From positions 62,001 to 126,000 of the forward strand of contig DLAF01000050.1 in NCBI GenBank assembly GCA_002492725.1: DNA of 64,000 nt. Direction: 5' to 3'. A program made the translations under genes and the position numbers. Positions 44,906-53,913 of the stretch are shown piece after piece. The notes below the pieces were generated by a model, which saw only the letters and a program-made list of their open reading frames with translations, was not told the origin of the DNA and ran no database searches. The stretch's first letter is position 1; each line of letters starts with the position of its first letter. This stretch comes from Lachnospiraceae bacterium UBA7054. GTDB taxonomy: Bacteria; Bacillota; Clostridia; Lachnospirales; Lachnospiraceae.

Positions 44906-44930
44906 GAGAAAAGTACACAACATCTAGTGG

Positions 44931-44949
44931 TTTTAAGAAATTCTTAAAA
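44931..44949. promoter_or_regulatory. Palindrome upstream of the LRR promoter
   Basis: TTTTAAGAA-A-TTCTTAAAA, 9-base perfect arms, 26 bases upstream of the -35. It is too AT-rich for a terminator of the upstream gene, so an activator or repressor site is possible. Confidence 0.4.
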
Positions 44950-45002
44950 ATTAACACTCGCTTGTTATTTAATTTTGTTCACTTTATGTCTACTCTTTAT
45001 GT

Positions 45003-48000
45003 TTACCACCATAAAGTTTTGGCTTTAATCGTATAGGTAATGATCCTTTCCCCTCCGTAATTTCCCAGGCCGCGAATTTTGACTTTTGCCTTGCCCTTTT
45101 TTGTATGGTTTACATAACTTGTGTCGACAATTGTGTAGTCCTTTCCATATTCCAATGTCTGTCCGTCGCCTGCCGTCAAAGTCAAATCTTCCGGTAAGAG
45201 CGTCACGGGCCTGCCATCCTGATAGCTCTTTGCCGCCACACGCACCTTCACCTTGGCGATGTCCGCCGTCACGATCCGATAGCTGCCGGAAACAACCGCC
45301 GCTCTATCTCCCTCGCCGACATAAGCACCCATACCTGTCGCCGTCGCACGAATGACCGTTCCTGCCTGCGGGATATCCGTCTCTTCCACCGGCTCTCCGG
45401 CCCTTCGTTCCTGCCCCACAAGCTCGCCTTCCTCCAGAGTCAGCACCAACGCATCCTCCGCATAAGCATACTGCAGATTTTTATCATAATCCCGTCCCGC
45501 CTTAAGCGCCGCGCCGCTTATATCCGTTATGGTGACTTTCGGCTTATAAGCGTTCTTCTTCTGCCGATAGACCACATCCTTCAAGGTCATGGACACCTTT
45601 TCTTCCCTGCCTATCGCGCCGTCCGTAATCGTAAAGGTTCCGCTCAGTTTCCCCTTGAAGTTTCCTTTGCCCTTGATCGTATAGAGGGGCAGTTTATCTT
45701 CTTCCATATCCGCTGTCGTCAGAGCGTTATTTCTCTTATAACTTACCGTGTAATCCTTCCCCTGCGTAAGCATCTGTCCGCGGAAGGTGATTCCGATCAC
45801 AGGCTTGCTGCCGCCCTTCACATACGGGGTCGTAATATCCTGCAGTCCCGTCATGGGAATCTCCGTTTCCGGCGCATCCTGCGTGTGGTAGGAGAGCGCG
45901 ATATCACTTCCCGCTTCTTCCAGGGAACAGGGCTGTATTTTATAAGTCTTTTTCAGCTGTCCCTTGTATTCATTGATCCCCTGAAATACAATGGTCGCCG
46001 TTCCCGCCTTGACCGCACCGCTTTTTGCCGCGCCCGTATAGGTGACAAGGTAATCGCCGCTCTTGCCGTCGTCTGTGCTCTCCGAAAGCGTCTTCTCCCC
46101 GAGGGTCAGCGTATAGCCACGCTGCCTAATGTCTCTCTCCGTCCCCGTATAGATCTTGGGCTCGATCCCCTCCACCTTCGCCCCGGCGATGGATGTCCCC
46201 ACGATCTTGTAGGTTACACTTTTGCTTCCGGTATAATCGCTTCCCGCCACCGCCGTGAGTGTCGCCGTGGCCGTTCCGATTGCCATATTATTTTGATAAG
46301 ACACTGTGTAATCCTTATCTTCCTCAAGCAGCTGGCCTTTATAGGTCACCTGCAGGCTCTCCGGCATCATGCCGATGCCCTGTTCCTTATTTACCGCCTC
46401 GTTCCGATAAGTCTGATTCGGTATCTTCTTAACAGAAACCTTGCTCATCAGGGTCTTTTTCGTGATCGTCTCATAGATCGTGACCGCGCCGCTGTAGCCG
46501 CCTTTGCCCTTGATCACGACAGGATAAATGCCCGCTGCCTGATAAGCCCCCGTCCCTGTCTGCGGATAAGACACCGTATAATCCGTATTTTTCACAAGCT
46601 TCTTGCCGTTTCTCTTCACGGTCGGCGCCTTCTTGATCACTTTGCCGCTGTAAGCCGCCGTGATATCATCCGCCGTGATATCCGTATCTGTCAGTGCTTT
46701 CGGCACAATGTCAAAGGTAACCTCCTGCGTTCCCGTATAGTTTCCCTTCCCCTTCACAATGATCGTGGGAATGGCCTTATCCGGGGCATTCACTTTCTTA
46801 TTATTCTTGTAAGAAACGGTAAAATCCACGCCCTCAATGAGCGCAAGGCATTCTTTATCCGCCGCCGTGATTACCTCGCCGTCCGGCCTGACCGTACCGT
46901 CAAACACCTGCACCTTCGGCTTGATGGATGCGCCCGTGTAAGTCTGATCCCCCACGGGAAGCACGTAAAATCCCTTGCCATACTCCGCGTAATACGGATA
47001 GAGCGTAATCTGTTTTTCATGGATCCTGCTCGTTTCGTCAAAACGGCTGCCCGTCCCGTTTTGACCCGTATACCAACCGATGAAGCCGCTCCCAGACGGG
47101 TCTGTTCCCAACAGTTTTCGCTTCTCTTGCAGCACTTCGGCAGACAACGTATCCCCGTAATTGACACTGACCACATCCCCGAGCACCGTCTTGCCGTCCC
47201 GCTTCATAAAGGTAACGCGGCAGCCTTCCACAAGCACGCGGCATTTTGCCTGGAACTGTCCTGCTTTCGTCGTAACTGTCGCCGTGACCGTCGCCTCTCC
47301 CGTGCCAACAGCCGTCAATCTGCCGTCAGCCACGGTCACCACCTGCGGCTTTGCGCTCTTCCAGGAGACCGTCCTGTCATCTGTGGTATCCTGCGGCGTA
47401 TACGTCACATAAAGGGCCGCGCTCTGCCCGACAAGGAGCGAAACTTCCTCCTGATCCAGGGCAATACTTTCCAGCGGAATTTCGGGCTCTTCCGGCTCCT
47501 CCGGACCGCCCGTCTCCCCAGGCATATTTTCAAAAACAGGTATTTTGAATACAAAAGCGCTGTTAATCGATCCCGCATTGGCATACATCTTTTTCGTGCT
47601 AGAGGATTCACTCCGCGGTGCCTGAATATTCTGCATATACTGATGATTATACACCCCGTAAGAGCTGTTTTTATCCACATTAAATTTTTCCAGGTAGATG
47701 GTATCCTGACCTTTTAAAATATAATTGTTTCCAATCGTAGCCGCACCGCCCTCCAGCGATTTGTAACGGGTGTTCCAGCCCTTACTTTTGGCATACGTCA
47801 ATCCCTTTACGATCTTTTCCGCCTCGGTAGAGCCGTTTACTCCCACATTAAAATAATTGTAATACCCCTCGTAATTCGGATAGGTACCGGAGATCAACCC
47901 CGATTTCCCCTGTCCCTGCTCCTGGTACACGCGGGAGGCCAAATGAATCGGACTGAGTTTCCTGCCCTTACCAATCTCATAAAAAGCCCTCGCATATGTA

Positions 48001-49208
48001 CGCCCGGCGGCATCATCCGCAAGCTTCCCCTTCATAAACGTGCCGTTTAGGAAAGTCTGCACCGCCGCTTCCGTGTGATAGGAAGCATTGTAAGTCAGCT
48101 GCTCAAACTGAAAGATATAGTCCTCCGTCAGAAAATTGCGGGGATCCATGTGATAGGCCACTGCCGACTTCGTTGCGTAGTTCCATCCGCTCTCGCTGGG
48201 ACAGGGATCACCGACCCAGCCTTTCTCCACATTGGAGGATAACTTTTGGATCAGACTCTTATCTCCCATCTCCTTCGAAACGGAGGTATTGAAATCAAGC
48301 TCCGTCTTCATAGGCACAAACGTCCAGTTCGGATGGGCATTTTTCAGACTTCCAAGCGCAGACCTGTAAGATGCCGGAAAGGCGCTGACATCGGAAGCAT
48401 CCGCATTAAAGGTCATCATGGAATACGACTGCATCCCATAAGCGGTGCTCTCATACGCCTCTTCCGTCTCTTCTCCCGCAATCAGAATCGGCAGCAGATA
48501 CCGCTCCTCCCATGCCAGCCAGTCCTCATCGGCATATGCCAGGTAATAGCTTTGCACATACCCGCTTTTTTGCTCGCCATCTATCAGATACTGTGCCTGA
48601 TACCAGACATCCTGTTTTGTAATCTCCACGCCCTGCATATACAGGGTCTGCCCGATTTCCAGCGTCTCTGCGGCCTGGCTGTCCGTATCCGCCTCGCTGC
48701 GCACGTCGTAGCTGTCCGTATGATAGAGCAGTGCCATCAAAGGCTTCTCGGAAAGCAGCGCTGCAAAGGCTTCCTGCGCTTCTTTGATCATCGCTTCCCG
48801 CTCCGCATCCAAACTGTTCTCGGAAACGCTGTCAATCGTATTTTCGGAAACTGTATTCAGCGTATTTTCAGAAACCGTATCAAGCGCATTTTCCGATACC
48901 GTGTCCGGAGAATTTTCGGAAACCTGCTCTGTCTCCTCCTGATGGGGCTGCTGTTCCTCTGCGGAAGGCTCCGGCTCCTCCTCCGCAGGCGGCTCCTCCT
49001 CCATAGGAGGCTCTACCGTCGTATTGTCAGAAAGACTGTCCGCTTCTTCCTCTGCTGAAGGTTCCTTGGTTGTATTCCCGGACAGGCTGTCCGCTTCCTC
49101 CTCCGCAAACGGTTCCGCTGCAAATGCTGTAAGCGGCAGACTCTCCATCATAAGGGCCGCAGATAACAAAAGCGCAAAAAATCTGCCAATCTTTTTCCGC
49201 TCCCTCAT
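45003..49208 (-). CDS. Secreted glucosaminidase-like surface protein with Big_2 and repeated modules
   Basis: The protein has 1401 residues when started at MRERKKIGRFFALLL (AGAGGA before the ATG); an upstream ATG (49268) would bury the signal peptide. Order: signal peptide to AFAAE; acidic linker with repeats (about 33-134); SH3-like segment (about 160-225); beta-N-acetylglucosaminidase domain (about 290-535) with LASRVYQEQGQGKSG, whose Glu fits the catalytic residue, and YNYFNVG; a Big_2 Ig-like domain (about 575-660); then about eight modules with DYTVSY and GKGNYTG motifs. It ends LWW without LPxTG. It probably cuts cell-wall glycan. It has its own promoter nested in the upstream terminator. 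Confidence 0.9.
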   Translation of the reverse strand: MRERKKIGRFFALLLSAALMMESLPLTAFAAEPFAEEEADSLSGNTTKEPSAEEEADSLSDNTTVEPPMEEEPPAEEEPEPSAEEQQPHQEETEQVSENSPDTVSENALDTVSENTLNTVSENTIDSVSENSLDAEREAMIKEAQEAFAALLSEKPLMALLYHTDSYDVRSEADTDSQAAETLEIGQTLYMQGVEITKQDVWYQAQYLIDGEQKSGYVQSYYLAYADEDWLAWEERYLLPILIAGEETEEAYESTAYGMQSYSMMTFNADASDVSAFPASYRSALGSLKNAHPNWTFVPMKTELDFNTSVSKEMGDKSLIQKLSSNVEKGWVGDPCPSESGWNYATKSAVAYHMDPRNFLTEDYIFQFEQLTYNASYHTEAAVQTFLNGTFMKGKLADDAAGRTYARAFYEIGKGRKLSPIHLASRVYQEQGQGKSGLISGTYPNYEGYYNYFNVGVNGSTEAEKIVKGLTYAKSKGWNTRYKSLEGGAATIGNNYILKGQDTIYLEKFNVDKNSSYGVYNHQYMQNIQAPRSESSSTKKMYANAGSINSAFVFKIPVFENMPGETGGPEEPEEPEIPLESIALDQEEVSLLVGQSAALYVTYTPQDTTDDRTVSWKSAKPQVVTVADGRLTAVGTGEATVTATVTTKAGQFQAKCRVLVEGCRVTFMKRDGKTVLGDVVSVNYGDTLSAEVLQEKRKLLGTDPSGSGFIGWYTGQNGTGSRFDETSRIHEKQITLYPYYAEYGKGFYVLPVGDQTYTGASIKPKVQVFDGTVRPDGEVITAADKECLALIEGVDFTVSYKNNKKVNAPDKAIPTIIVKGKGNYTGTQEVTFDIVPKALTDTDITADDITAAYSGKVIKKAPTVKRNGKKLVKNTDYTVSYPQTGTGAYQAAGIYPVVIKGKGGYSGAVTIYETITKKTLMSKVSVKKIPNQTYRNEAVNKEQGIGMMPESLQVTYKGQLLEEDKDYTVSYQNNMAIGTATATLTAVAGSDYTGSKSVTYKIVGTSIAGAKVEGIEPKIYTGTERDIRQRGYTLTLGEKTLSESTDDGKSGDYLVTYTGAAKSGAVKAGTATIVFQGINEYKGQLKKTYKIQPCSLEEAGSDIALSYHTQDAPETEIPMTGLQDITTPYVKGGSKPVIGITFRGQMLTQGKDYTVSYKRNNALTTADMEEDKLPLYTIKGKGNFKGKLSGTFTITDGAIGREEKVSMTLKDVVYRQKKNAYKPKVTITDISGAALKAGRDYDKNLQYAYAEDALVLTLEEGELVGQERRAGEPVEETDIPQAGTVIRATATGMGAYVGEGDRAAVVSGSYRIVTADIAKVKVRVAAKSYQDGRPVTLLPEDLTLTAGDGQTLEYGKDYTIVDTSYVNHTKKGKAKVKIRGLGNYGGERIITYTIKAKTLWW
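48807..48923 (-). repeat. 30-base tandem repeats encoding VSENxxDT units
   Basis: About four 10-residue units (TVSENALD, TVSENTLN, TVSENTID, SVSENSLD) in the acidic linker of the glucosaminidase-like protein. A second 18-residue duplication (AEEEADSLSxNTT) lies at about 49017-49112. Confidence 0.8.
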
Positions 49209-49288
49209 GTTTCCTCTATTTTGTTCCCTAACAGGAAATATCATACTTTTTCTCCACTTCCTCATCATGTCACTTTTTCATTTCCCTC

Positions 49289-49317
49289 AAGTGGTTGCAA
49301 TGTTATGTCTACCACTT
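49289..49317. promoter_or_regulatory. Inverted repeat in glucosaminidase gene leader
   Basis: Perfect 7-base arms AAGTGGT/ACCACTT with a 15-base spacer, within the ~110-base leader downstream of the promoter at 49326-49355. Possible operator or hairpin. Confidence 0.4.
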
Positions 49318-49325
49318 TGCCCCCT

Positions 49326-49355
49326 ATCATAACATAAAAAAGAGAATTGACACAA
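49326..49355 (-). promoter_or_regulatory. Promoter nested in the upstream terminator
   Basis: On the minus strand TTGTGT (49350-49355), 18 bases and TATGAT (49326-49331) preceded by TGT (extended -10). The -35 lies within the terminator stem of the preceding operon. Confidence 0.55.
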
Positions 49356-49375
49356 GTAAATTCTTGTCAATTCTC
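49336..49375 (-). terminator. Rho-independent terminator of the CDP-sugar/GT-C operon
   Basis: On the minus strand a stem GAGAATTGAC/GTCAATTCTC extends inward with CAAG/CTTG (one small bulge), followed by TTTTTT. The stem contains the TGA stop of the 51307-49367 gene. Confidence 0.88.
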
Positions 49376-51307
49376 CAATAAATACTGATTATTTCCAAAT
49401 TCCGTCACTTTTGTATAAGCTCTGTCTCCTATCGTTACCGGCTCCTTTGGCAGTGTGCCAAACCAGATCACGCAGTCCGGCACAAAAGATCGATCGTCAT
49501 AAACCGTAGATTCGTTTTTCACCAGCACATGCTCCAGACGGCAGCCGTCCAGCATTTCCCAGAAAGGATATTCGAAATCATCCGCCTTGATCAGCCGCAG
49601 CCCTACCTCGTCATACTGCCCCGACCTGATCTTATCCGCCAGGGGCGCGTAAACGGCCAGTTCCTCCCATCGTGCAGTAAAATAGCCATACGGTCTGGTA
49701 CGCGCACCGCCTTTTCGAATACCATCATGATATTGAAAAAGGCTGTATGCCTGCAGGAGGCAAAGCAGACTGATAAACCAGACCAAACACAGGCGAACCG
49801 CCTGTCCCCGCCCACCCACGGTCATCCTTCGTATGCCTGCTGCGATCAGCGGGCAAAAAAGCGCCAGATAAGAAATCATGTATCTGCTCACATAGGGCTC
49901 CCAGCGGAGTATCATGCAAAAAAGCAAAAATGATACGGCAGCCGCCCAAAAATAACCGCGCTCCTTCTCCTCCCATCGGTTCTTTCCCGTCCGCAGGATC
50001 GTCCACAGGACACAAAAAAGAAAGAGCCAGAGCACAATCGGATTCACCGCCGTATCACAGCCATAATTTCCCGCTTCGTGCAGCATATACTCTCCGCCGT
50101 TTTCCGAAATGGCCTCCGCGTTCAACTCTACGTTCAGAAGGGCGGCGGTTTTCACGGCAATCTGTGCAAAAATCGTTTCTCCGTTCTTCACAAAAGCCGT
50201 CGGCATATTAAAAGAGATATTTTTTAGCATATTGACAAACAGATAAGCCGGCTGCAGCGTTCCCACCATCTGCGCCGCCCCCGCGCTCGGGCTCGCGTAG
50301 GAGCCGAAGGTCTTAAAATTGCGCAAAATCTCCGGCGCCATCGGCACCGCCACCCATGGCAGGGCGCAGAAAAAAATTTCCGCCAGATCTTTTATCCTGT
50401 CTTTCCTGCGGATACAGACAAAAAGCAGCCAAAACGCAAAGACTGCCATCCCCACACAGACGGACGGTTTCGCCAGATATCCCCAAGCTGCGCACAGCCC
50501 CATGGTCCCCACCCGAAAAACCGTGATTTTATCAAAGTGCATGGCTTTTTTTAAATCCACGTAATCCAGCAGACGCCAGACAAAAAACAGCAGCCAGACT
50601 GCCGCAAAATTATCAACCTGTGTGGTCAATGCCTCCGCAAACGCGATCGGCATTGTCATATACAACAGCATCGCCAAAAACCGAAAACGCCTGTCACAGG
50701 AAAGCTTTGCCGCAATGGCGCCCACCAGAACCGCATTGGTGAGGTAGGAAGCTGCCTGTAACAGATTAAAAAACAAATCACTCCCTCTACATAATATGTA
50801 GACATGCAGATTGACAAACTCCGCCAGCACCGGGCTGGAAATCTGCCTGATACAGTTCGTCGCATAATGCGCCACTGACCTGTTCTGCGCCCAGTGAGCG
50901 ATACGGGGCAGATGATAGGTCATGGAATCCCAGTTGTAAGGGGTAGTCGCCAGCGCCAGACCAAGCACCCCCGCCCCGATCAGCAAAAGAACCACATAAT
51001 AAGGAGACTTTTTCAACATTTGCAAGCCGCGCACACAGGTCTGCCGCACCGCGGCCGTCGTAAGGAACGCTCGCCGCCACTGTAACACAAACAGGCCAAC
51101 AAGCAGTATATCCAAAAGCCCCCAGGTCATAAAAAGAAAACGGAAGCGCAAGGTATGAAACGCCGACAGTCCCTCTGTCAGTGCAAAAAGAAAGAGCATC
51201 CACAGACAACAGGCCTCCATATACGAACCGACAGCCGTATCCTCAATGCCTTTTCTCTTCTTATAAAGATGAATATTCCCGTACAACGCTACGACTGCAA
51301 GCAGCAT
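49367..51307 (-). CDS. GT-C membrane glycosyltransferase (GT39-like)
   Basis: The protein has 646 residues when started at MLLAVVALYGN (GGAG 6 bases before); the ATG four codons upstream (51319) lies in front of this site. It has about 13 helices. The first large outside loop reads TTPYNWDSMTYHLPRIAHWAQN, with the Asp and His placed as in PMT/GT39-type enzymes. The soluble tail contains FEYPFWEMLDGCRLEHVLVKN. It is the last gene of the CDP-sugar operon and its stop codon is in the terminator. It probably moves a polyprenyl-linked sugar onto an extracellular acceptor. Confidence 0.87.
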   Translation of the reverse strand: MLLAVVALYGNIHLYKKRKGIEDTAVGSYMEACCLWMLFLFALTEGLSAFHTLRFRFLFMTWGLLDILLVGLFVLQWRRAFLTTAAVRQTCVRGLQMLKKSPYYVVLLLIGAGVLGLALATTPYNWDSMTYHLPRIAHWAQNRSVAHYATNCIRQISSPVLAEFVNLHVYILCRGSDLFFNLLQAASYLTNAVLVGAIAAKLSCDRRFRFLAMLLYMTMPIAFAEALTTQVDNFAAVWLLFFVWRLLDYVDLKKAMHFDKITVFRVGTMGLCAAWGYLAKPSVCVGMAVFAFWLLFVCIRRKDRIKDLAEIFFCALPWVAVPMAPEILRNFKTFGSYASPSAGAAQMVGTLQPAYLFVNMLKNISFNMPTAFVKNGETIFAQIAVKTAALLNVELNAEAISENGGEYMLHEAGNYGCDTAVNPIVLWLFLFCVLWTILRTGKNRWEEKERGYFWAAAVSFLLFCMILRWEPYVSRYMISYLALFCPLIAAGIRRMTVGGRGQAVRLCLVWFISLLCLLQAYSLFQYHDGIRKGGARTRPYGYFTARWEELAVYAPLADKIRSGQYDEVGLRLIKADDFEYPFWEMLDGCRLEHVLVKNESTVYDDRSFVPDCVIWFGTLPKEPVTIGDRAYTKVTEFGNNQYLLEN

Positions 51308-51337
51308 GTTACTCTCCATTTCTCATTCTAAAGAAAA

Positions 51338-52750
51338 CTAAAAGACCATGCCCACAATATCACGGATCGTATTCCAGTCCGCTCCGTCATACGGCAGCAC
51401 CCGATACCAGTACGCCAGCATACAGAGCAGATTCCAAGCGATACAGATTCCGCAGTATCCGTAGACGGAAACGGCTGCCAGCTTACATGCGCCGCTCCTT
51501 TCTTTCCGGTCACGCCATTCTTCCAGTCTGCCAAACACCACGGCAATGAAAATGGTAAACAGACACATAAAGTCTACCGCCACCCGCTGTCCAAATGAGC
51601 CCCCATAGTACCATGACCACCACGCGCTGGACACATACACGATGATTAAAAAGAAGACGATCAGACCGGTATAAAGCTTCTCCCGCCTCCGATAGGCAAT
51701 GACCATACCGATAACCGCAAGAAGCAGCAGCGGACTCCAGAAGAATAATCCTTTTCTCACGCTGAACAGGAAATTCCCAATCTGCGGGGCCAGCCAGTAA
51801 AAAGGTTCATCCCCGTAAGAATACGCAAACCAATGGCCCGTCGCCGTATGCCAATACAGAAGCTGCGGAAAGAGCGTGATAAATCCCGTCACAACGATCG
51901 GCACCGCACGCGCAGGCTTCAAGATCGTTAGCGCTCGCGCCTTCAGGGTATCAAAATCAATCACTCCGTAAAAGACATAGGTCAACACAAACAAAATATT
52001 GGTATTGCGGCACATAAAGATCAGGCCTGCCAGAAATCCGAATACACAGGTCTGCCAAAGCCTGTTTGCGCCTTCTTTTTCCCGCTCCTCATACCAGCAC
52101 AGATAAAACAGAAATAAATTAAAGAGAAAGTAAGAATATACATGAGAAAAGCAGGCGTCATAACCGGCATAATGAAACAGATTTGTCCCATACGTGATCA
52201 CGATACAGGAAAGCAGGGATACTCTCCTGGAAAAATGCAGGTATTTCATCAGCAGCAAATACAATAAGATGGTTCCCACGGTCCAGTAGCAGACGCCTCC
52301 CACCAGCACCAGATACTGATAAAGATTGGAATATCCCGTCGCCGTCATGCTTCCCGTCAGCGCATCGCGCAAAAGGCTGATCCCATGCGCCGCAAAGAAA
52401 AACGGGCTTTCCATGATTGCCACACCCACGGGATATTTATTGACCATTCCGCCTGCTGCCTGGATCAATTTCAGATTGTGTTCCCAGCCTTCGGCATCGA
52501 TAAACCCGAAGGTGAAATCCCCGCGCACAAGCGCCGGCAGATACGCATAATAGCCAAAGCCGTCAGAATATACCTTGGGGGCATTCAACACCTTCACGTG
52601 ATAGACCCAGACGATGCTGCACAGCATGAGAAAAGCCGTGATGGCCAAAAAAGCCACAAATGCTTTCTCCTGCCACAGCCAATTGATAACCCGTTGTACA
52701 ATATTTTCAGTTCCTATTTTGCTGTTTTGTGTCTTTCTCTTTTTTTTCAT
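51338..52750 (-). CDS. Polytopic membrane protein, GT-C glycosyltransferase-like
   Basis: The protein has ~470 residues and about 10 helices; MKKKRKTQN is the assumed start (52750), though an ATG at 52768 is also possible and neither has a strong ribosome site. After helix 1 comes VYSDGFGYYAYLPALVRGDFTFGF, an Asp-containing loop as in GT-C transferases, and KYPVGVAIMESPFFFAAH follows. SAWWSWYYGGSFGQRVAVDFM is a conserved late segment. It lies 30 bases before the GT39-like gene in the operon with rfbF-rfbH-rfbG. It probably uses a polyprenyl-linked donor. Confidence 0.82.
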   Translation of the reverse strand: MKKKRKTQNSKIGTENIVQRVINWLWQEKAFVAFLAITAFLMLCSIVWVYHVKVLNAPKVYSDGFGYYAYLPALVRGDFTFGFIDAEGWEHNLKLIQAAGGMVNKYPVGVAIMESPFFFAAHGISLLRDALTGSMTATGYSNLYQYLVLVGGVCYWTVGTILLYLLLMKYLHFSRRVSLLSCIVITYGTNLFHYAGYDACFSHVYSYFLFNLFLFYLCWYEEREKEGANRLWQTCVFGFLAGLIFMCRNTNILFVLTYVFYGVIDFDTLKARALTILKPARAVPIVVTGFITLFPQLLYWHTATGHWFAYSYGDEPFYWLAPQIGNFLFSVRKGLFFWSPLLLLAVIGMVIAYRRREKLYTGLIVFFLIIVYVSSAWWSWYYGGSFGQRVAVDFMCLFTIFIAVVFGRLEEWRDRKERSGACKLAAVSVYGYCGICIAWNLLCMLAYWYRVLPYDGADWNTIRDIVGMVF

Positions 52751-52808
52751 CGTTTCTCGTCTCACCATTGCCTGCAAAACAGACCAAAATCAGTTGACCG
52801 GATGCAAC

Positions 52809-53909
52809 CTATCGCAAAAACTCCCCGATCTGCCCGTCCATCGCCTTGGCAATATCTTTCCCGTCACGGTAAGCAACCGTCCACTCCACGATCATCTCCA
52901 CCGCTTTCTCCACATTCCAGACCGGCTTCCAGCCAAACACTCTTTTCAGCTTTGCACAGTCCAACTTTAAAAAGTTGGCTTCATGCGGGCCGCCATCATA
53001 CTCGTTTTTCCAAGTCATCTGCTGCCCCGTAACCTGATTCCATTTCTCGCAAAACAGCGTCACGATCTCTCCTGTCGTATAACAGTCCGTCTCATCCGGC
53101 CCAACGTTGTAGCTGCCCGCCAGATCAGGAGTCTCATATTGCCTCGCCGCCAGCATCAAATACACCGCAATCGGCTCAAGCACATGCTGATACGGTCTTG
53201 TAGAATACGGATTCCTGACAATGATATCCTGCCCCGTCAATACCGCACGCACACAGTCGGGAATAATACGATCCGCCGCAAAGTCACCGCCGCCGATTAC
53301 ATTGCCCGCCCGCGCGGTGGAAACAGCCGCCGGCCGCGTTCCTTTTCCATCCCCACCGTCTGCCGGATTCATAAACGAATTTTTATAGCTGCTTGTGACC
53401 AGCTCGGAGCAGGATTTTGAGTTGGAATACGGGTCGTAACCGTTCAATTCTTCATTCTCCCGATAGCCCCACTCCCACTCCTTATTCAGATATACTTTGT
53501 CCGTCGTCACATTCACAAAAGAGCGCACGCACGGATGGGTGCGGACACACTCTAAGATATTGACCGTTCCCATGACATTCACTTCATAGGTATAGACCGG
53601 ATTGCGGTACGACTCCCTGACGATCGGCTGCGCCGCCATATGGATAACAATCTGCGGCTGTACCTCATCAAACACGCGCCGAAGATGCTCCAAATCCCGG
53701 ATATCTCCCATCACGGAGTTAATCTTTTCCCCAATCCCGCTCAGCACAAACACGCTCGGGTCCGTAGGCGGTGTAAGCGCATATCCCGTCACCTGTGCGC
53801 CAAGCCTAACAAGCAGCATGCACATCCAGGTTCCTTTAAAACCGGTGTGGCCTGTGATCAGTACTTTTTTTCCCTTATAAAACGCTAATCCAAAATCCTT
53901 ATCCGCCAT
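52809..53909 (-). CDS. rfbG: CDP-glucose 4,6-dehydratase
   Basis: This 366-residue SDR enzyme: KKVLITGHTGFKGTWMCMLL (NAD site in the TGHTGFKG form specific to RfbG/AscB), HMAAQPIVRESY, NVTTDKVY, and YDPYSNSK containing the catalytic Tyr/Lys. It turns CDP-glucose into CDP-4-keto-6-deoxyglucose. GGAG precedes the ATG by 7 bases, inside the end of rfbH, whose stop is 4 bases away. It acts after RfbF and before RfbH biochemically. Confidence 0.95.
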   Translation of the reverse strand: MADKDFGLAFYKGKKVLITGHTGFKGTWMCMLLVRLGAQVTGYALTPPTDPSVFVLSGIGEKINSVMGDIRDLEHLRRVFDEVQPQIVIHMAAQPIVRESYRNPVYTYEVNVMGTVNILECVRTHPCVRSFVNVTTDKVYLNKEWEWGYRENEELNGYDPYSNSKSCSELVTSSYKNSFMNPADGGDGKGTRPAAVSTARAGNVIGGGDFAADRIIPDCVRAVLTGQDIIVRNPYSTRPYQHVLEPIAVYLMLAARQYETPDLAGSYNVGPDETDCYTTGEIVTLFCEKWNQVTGQQMTWKNEYDGGPHEANFLKLDCAKLKRVFGWKPVWNVEKAVEMIVEWTVAYRDGKDIAKAMDGQIGEFLR

Positions 53910-53913
53910 ATCT

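Noticed and set aside
44985..45020. Inverted repeat CTTTATG/CATAAAG at the end of the glucosaminidase gene as terminator
   Set aside because: AT-rich, 7-base arms with 8-base loop and no following T-tract; not convincing.
45885..47717. 610-codon open frame on the plus strand
   Set aside because: Antisense shadow of the glucosaminidase-like gene, with Arg/His-rich low-information sequence and no motifs.
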